Shown here: positions 60,601 through 64,000 of the stretch, piece after piece
Numbering within the stretch: position 1 is the first letter of the stretch
Layout of the letters: every line of letters starts with the position of its first letter
Assembly (NCBI GenBank): GCA_902798425.1
Contig: CADBWR010000004.1
Span: 1 to 64,000 of the forward strand
DNA from: an uncultured Bacteroidales bacterium
GTDB lineage: Bacteria; Bacteroidota; Bacteroidia; Bacteroidales; Bacteroidaceae
DNA: 64,000 nucleotides
Reading direction: 5' to 3'
Program-made: the position numbers and the translations under genes
Notes under the pieces: generated by a model
Told to the model about the DNA's origin: nothing
The model's input: only the letters and a program-made list of their open reading frames with translations
Databases searched by the model: none

Positions 60601-63600
60601 GTTAGCATCAGAGATATTGTCTGTAACCTTAGTGAAAGCCACCAACGGAGCATTAGCGAAACTATAGTCAGCAGTAATATTGTCCAGTTTAATAGACTTT
60701 CCATAGAAATCGAAAGCTACAGTACCAGCAGGGATATTGGTTATCTCGAAGTCATTATAAGAAGATGTAGATGTTATCTGCTCCTTCAGACTTGTAACCG
60801 GCGTTTCATTGGTACCAAAGTTATAATCGTTCCATGTCACACCACCATTGGTCGTATAGCGTACTGTCAAGTCGCGATCATTGCTATTCCTTGAAGCCTT
60901 GAAGTGCAATGCCTCAGAAGCCTGTAAAATTGTCAGCGGAGCGAGCACTAATGAAGATGCAGTCGTGCTGGTCTGACGAGCATAGCCTGCATAAACCTCC
61001 CAATTAGCACCATGGCTGGCAACTGCTGATGGCCAGTCGTTAGAATCTTCGAAATCGACATACAGCAATGTATGGTTGCGAGTGCTACCGCTCAGTGTAA
61101 TCACCTTGCTATCAAGACCAGTAGCCGAGATAGTCAGAGTGGCCTCGTGAGCACCCAGATTATCCTTCAGCTGCTTGACAGTGATAGTAGCCTGAGCTCC
61201 TGCCTCTATTTCATCGTTACCAGCACCTGTAGCACCAGTAATCACAGCTGAGTAATGAGCAGCCTGTTCGCCACTAAGTGCAGCAGCCAATCCCTCCAGC
61301 TTAGCTTGGCCTTCATTCTTGACGGTCAGCGTCCATACAGCATCAGCCTCGTCGCTAACCATTCCGAAGTTCTTAGTAGCCCCAGCAACATTCTCTCCAT
61401 CGTAAACCACCATGACAGGCTCCAGAGGCATTGCCAAGCCATAGATGCGCTGGATCAATGCACCTTTGCCGACGAACTGCAACTGATAATTGCCAGCAGC
61501 CGGTATAGTTGCAGTCAGCGTATTCCAGTCGGTACCTATAGCAGCCTCTGCAATTAAAACTGTCCAGTCCTCATCGCCTACAGCTCTGTAGTTTAAGCCA
61601 AATACGTCGCTATAACTTTCGTTCTTTGCAACAATAACAATTTTTTCGTTAGCTTCAGCTACAAGCTTACCTGTTTCCATAGTTACCTTGCTGTAGCCTG
61701 CACGAGGATAACCATCGCCGTTCTTACTCCATTTATTCTCCCAGTTTACAGGCAGTTCTGTGCTGTTCTGAGTAAAGTCGAGGTACAGCTTGTTTGCGTC
61801 TATAACTACGCCAGTGGCGGTGACGGTGAAAGTACCTAAATCTGTAGCCGTCACTACTACATTACCACTATGATAGCCTGCATTGTCTGCCTCCGGCATG
61901 GTGATGGTCAGTGTAGCATGCTCACCTGCAGCAACTGATGTCTTGTCAAGTGTAGCGGTAAAGCCTACAGGATTATCACCCTTAGAAAGCATCATCGTAC
62001 CTGTACCACCATTCTTAATATAATATGTAACTGTAGCGTCGGCCTCTACGAAACCAAAATCCTTTGTCTCAGTAGTTGTAGCAGCAATAGTGCAATCCGC
62101 ATCAGTATAGATTTCTAACTTCGGATCGTTAACGTTGCGCTTGAAACCCTCAAAGTTATCAAGAGCATAATCTTCATTTTCAAAGCGGAATTTGTAAGTG
62201 CCTGCAACTAAGTTCTCAATGGTGTAATCTTTCCAAATACCATAATCAGATGAAGCCAGAGAAATTGTTTTGAAAGCAGTATTCTCCCAATCTCCTGCAC
62301 CTGCCTTTTTATAAACCTTGATAGTAACGGAACCATTAAATGTAGATTTTGCTTGGAATGACAACACATCGTTTTCTGCAACCGTTAACAATGGTGTCTC
62401 CAAATATCCTTTATTTGAAGAGTAACTTGATGAAGCAATACCATTTTCAAAAGTCCACTTGTCAGTATAACCTGTGACTTCCCAACCATCAGGCAATGCA
62501 TTGCCTGCAAAATCCTCGCCCCACTCTTCAGAGTCTTTAGCCTTTGCAGAGGCACTAATCACAACAGCTGCCTCAGCATTGTAAGTCGGAGTAACGGTAA
62601 TATTAGCATTCTTTACGCCATAGTTTCCTGCTGTCACCTGATCGTAGTGGAATGTCACATCGAACGTCTTCGATGCGCCAGCACCGATTTCAGTTAGCTG
62701 GGCAGGAGAAACCGTAAACAAAGCATTATCTGATACGATGTCTACTGTCATCGAACCCGTTCCACTGTTCGTTACAGTTACTTTCTTAGTATAATTGGCT
62801 GTCAACTTTCCGAACTCCAAGGTGTTATCAACAGCCAGTGTAGGAGCATTGGCAGCAAGCAACGTACCCGAAAGATTGATAGTAAAGGTTGACGCATCGC
62901 TCATTGTCACTACCACACTACCCGTCTTTGCACCAGCTTTCTCAGCATCATAGTTCTGAGTAATTACAAGGTCAAACGGCGTTGCAACACTCTCTGACCA
63001 GTTAGTGGTATAAGTACCATCAGCAGGGTCGTTTGTCATAGCAACGTTCGTGATATTCAGTGTACCTGCGACACCATTGGTAAAGCTATAGGTAACTGAT
63101 GCGTTAGCTCCCTGTTCGCCAAAGGCGTAAGCAACAGGAGATGCCTGGACAGCATCCTCTGCGTCCTTGACAACAAGTACAGGAGCGTAGGTCAGACCTG
63201 CAATTTCGTCAAGTGTTACATAATAACCTTCAAACTTGAAATATTTTACTTCTGATGTTAGACCATTAACAATAATAGTTTTATAATCAGATGTTGACAA
63301 TTCACTATAACTAATTTCTTTTACTGGTGTACTACCAAATGTTCCATCGGTAGAAGTGTAAACTTTCAAAAAGCCATAATTAGAATTCTGGGCTTTTATC
63401 TTAATTGCCAAGAAATCATCAGCAGAAACCGTCATCTTTGGCGTAATCATGTACGCATAGTTTGAATATTGAGATCCAGAACCAGCACTAGCTTTACCAT
63501 CAGAAAAATTCCAATAGTAATACGTATCACTGGAATTGGTCCAACGTTCTGGTTTCTGATTGTTATTGAAAGTTTCAGTCGTTGTGCCAGCCTTCATCAC

Positions 63601-64000
63601 TGCGCCACTTACATTCAGTACCAAGTCATCAGCATTGTCACTCTTAATGGTAATAGTACCATTTTTTGTACCAGCATTGGCAGAAGACATTGTTACGGTA
63701 AACGTTGCCGTACCGCCATTGGCCGCAATAGTAGTAACACTACCTGTAACATTAGATGTAAATGCTGCATTGCTGGAAACAAGGTTCATACCTGTCAATT
63801 CAGACTTACCTGTATTGGTAATCGTTATAGCAGTACTCGTCGTGTTTTCGTTTATCAAGCCAAAGTCGTAACTTGACTGAGAGAGAGAAAGTACCGGAGC
63901 GGTAGACTCTGTTCCACCATAGATATCAGTAACATGGACATAACTTCCATAGAAACCTATATACCAATTGCCAGCAGGAATCTCTGTAACTTCCACACTT
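57604..64000 (-). CDS. Giant modular secreted adhesin, 5' end outside the window
   Basis: More than 2130 residues are visible and no signal peptide, so the start is beyond 64000. About six modules repeat, each a jelly-roll domain similar to cleaved-adhesin/MAM types (WxxxGWTVNG.., VYTSTDGTFGSTPVKEISY, NYxxKFxxxxxxLDNxxG) next to an Ig-like domain (NTGTxxLxxxxI). The C-terminus ends GVYIVNGRKVVIK, a sorting-type tail, so it is probably carried by type IX secretion to the cell surface. It may mediate attachment to host or food particles. A microprotein gene follows. Confidence 0.8.
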   Translation of the reverse strand, partial: SVEVTEIPAGNWYIGFYGSYVHVTDIYGGTESTAPVLSLSQSSYDFGLINENTTSTAITITNTGKSELTGMNLVSSNAAFTSNVTGSVTTIAANGGTATFTVTMSSANAGTKNGTITIKSDNADDLVLNVSGAVMKAGTTTETFNNNQKPERWTNSSDTYYYWNFSDGKASAGSGSQYSNYAYMITPKMTVSADDFLAIKIKAQNSNYGFLKVYTSTDGTFGSTPVKEISYSELSTSDYKTIIVNGLTSEVKYFKFEGYYVTLDEIAGLTYAPVLVVKDAEDAVQASPVAYAFGEQGANASVTYSFTNGVAGTLNITNVAMTNDPADGTYTTNWSESVATPFDLVITQNYDAEKAGAKTGSVVVTMSDASTFTINLSGTLLAANAPTLAVDNTLEFGKLTANYTKKVTVTNSGTGSMTVDIVSDNALFTVSPAQLTEIGAGASKTFDVTFHYDQVTAGNYGVKNANITVTPTYNAEAAVVISASAKAKDSEEWGEDFAGNALPDGWEVTGYTDKWTFENGIASSSYSSNKGYLETPLLTVAENDVLSFQAKSTFNGSVTIKVYKKAGAGDWENTAFKTISLASSDYGIWKDYTIENLVAGTYKFRFENEDYALDNFEGFKRNVNDPKLEIYTDADCTIAATTTETKDFGFVEADATVTYYIKNGGTGTMMLSKGDNPVGFTATLDKTSVAAGEHATLTITMPEADNAGYHSGNVVVTATDLGTFTVTATGVVIDANKLYLDFTQNSTELPVNWENKWSKNGDGYPRAGYSKVTMETGKLVAEANEKIVIVAKNESYSDVFGLNYRAVGDEDWTVLIAEAAIGTDWNTLTATIPAAGNYQLQFVGKGALIQRIYGLAMPLEPVMVVYDGENVAGATKNFGMVSDEADAVWTLTVKNEGQAKLEGLAAALSGEQAAHYSAVITGATGAGNDEIEAGAQATITVKQLKDNLGAHEATLTISATGLDSKVITLSGSTRNHTLLYVDFEDSNDWPSAVASHGANWEVYAGYARQTSTTASSLVLAPLTILQASEALHFKASRNSNDRDLTVRYTTNGGVTWNDYNFGTNETPVTSLKEQITSTSSYNDFEITNIPAGTVAFDFYGKSIKLDNITADYSFANAPLVAFTKVTDNISDANLTADAEATYTLANIGNANYVGTVAKSNVNVAISGEGVTYEGNTLTIPAGKTAEITVTMPFAVPYGAKNGSMTITSESWVGDVAVNYTANLIDPDAINIDFASAPADWYNAGWTVNGSANIYSGVEKELISEQFAAEAGKNVLSFKAKAQSGNEGTLKVYTSTDRKTWSEPTEFALTNEYATKSLAALADGNYYVKFVSLNANIDDLTGLKKIATVPEHDLYVSASTIPTATKVPETSITATATVYSLRAAETGVSAKLFFDETVVATADAQDISLNGSKTFELTGNVPAVEKTYAAKIVVYYGDNSVAFETLTTNVEVQHTRTLAITAFERVGEGDLSADVDNKITAQFNVTVQNNSTCDLTADEVKVSIVNAAGDVYQMNDADNVTAATAVLAKGASVVIPVTLTISAGEGGDFKFRAKELVSNTATLEANDITIHVNAQAPQFALNIKGGAALADGDDVAFGLVKEATTKQYTISNTGTKELVLTSIVAPAGYSVTEINDVNKTIAANGTLDIDVTLLAEQGKKAGNLVFTYDVNGTPTTFTLALTGRSEAANVWEEYFATEIPASWQKTGWTWNADRQTAYSGGVQGEFTLMTPRLSAAADQVLTYETKWQYDGDNMTVQYSTDKTSWTDYETVTASTETVEHQFVAPAAGNYYLKFTANRYVDLDNFIGFALNIPEHDMELAASNVPTTGKRLNSYVATVTLKENAGKNEDITAELWVDGAKVNATADVSSVEANSNATVVALTWEPQTTMDAVDAYVKVTYDGGTLETTPVTLTIAEVYTLSENSSDDVEAVNNETVMLQRTFAAGWNTICLPFAVADNTAIKALFGAGAKVFNFKNFANNMIEFEAVTSMTAATPYLIYVPAAITEPIRVNNVTITGVNTTAGTAWKNNITFHGSYTPVAAGGLTDMYGVTMANKLAKGNANTTMKGFRAYFEGTLAGARIYTFDDATGISHVYQAAEVFGDDDRVYNMNGQHVENAKKGVYIVNGRKVVIK

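Overview
The window looks like the chromosome of a Prevotella-type member of the Bacteroidales. The evidence is SusC/SusD polysaccharide utilisation loci (PULs), Bacteroidetes-type promoters (TTTG or TTG, about 19-20 bp, then TAnnTTTG), a PorE-like type IX secretion protein, C-terminal tails ending in KVVIK, and many short MKKxYxxP microproteins. All calls come from reading the sequence; no database search was run.

Layout. 1-83 is the start of a tyrosine integrase that runs off the left edge. 427-2295 is topoisomerase III (topB). 2351-22587 (minus strand) is a PUL: an ECF sigma factor and an unusual membrane regulator, SusC, SusD, an Ig-like surface lipoprotein, alginate-lyase-like enzymes, a DNRLRE/CBM96-like protein and secreted proteins, several of them followed by a tiny MKKxYxxP gene. 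22832-35306 is a second carbohydrate cluster: MFS transporter, GH127-like, esterase, GH43, DUF4861, GH97 and a lyase/beta-helix fusion on the minus strand, with a divergent GH88. The enzyme mix suggests a uronic-acid-rich polysaccharide with arabinose, xylose or galactose side groups. 35373-46606 is mostly core genome: porE, a second ECF sigma operon, PspC, a DUF2807 adhesin, an rRNA methyltransferase, thyA-cmk-folA, an ExbB/ExbD operon with an Lrp-type regulator, and greA.

46738-57258 is an accessory defence island bracketed by two roughly 103-bp direct repeats that are nearly identical. It holds a structured non-coding RNA candidate, a one-protein type IIG restriction-modification enzyme, a Bro-N protein, a nested palindromic MITE-like element, and a very compact CRISPR system. 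That system has 41 repeats and 40 spacers and a 525-residue TnpB/Cas12-like RuvC protein. The protein keeps the three acidic residues but has no zinc ribbon. There is no cas1, cas2 or cas4 in the window. An anti-repeat sits beside the leader-side repeat, and the other end of the array abuts the effector start codon. This is the best candidate for an undescribed system.

57331-64000 holds another microprotein and a giant modular adhesin that continues past the right edge.

A second theme is small palindromic elements and short tandem words that have inserted in frame into conserved genes (sigma factor, porE, rRNA methyltransferase, ExbD, GH43, GH127-like, thyA).
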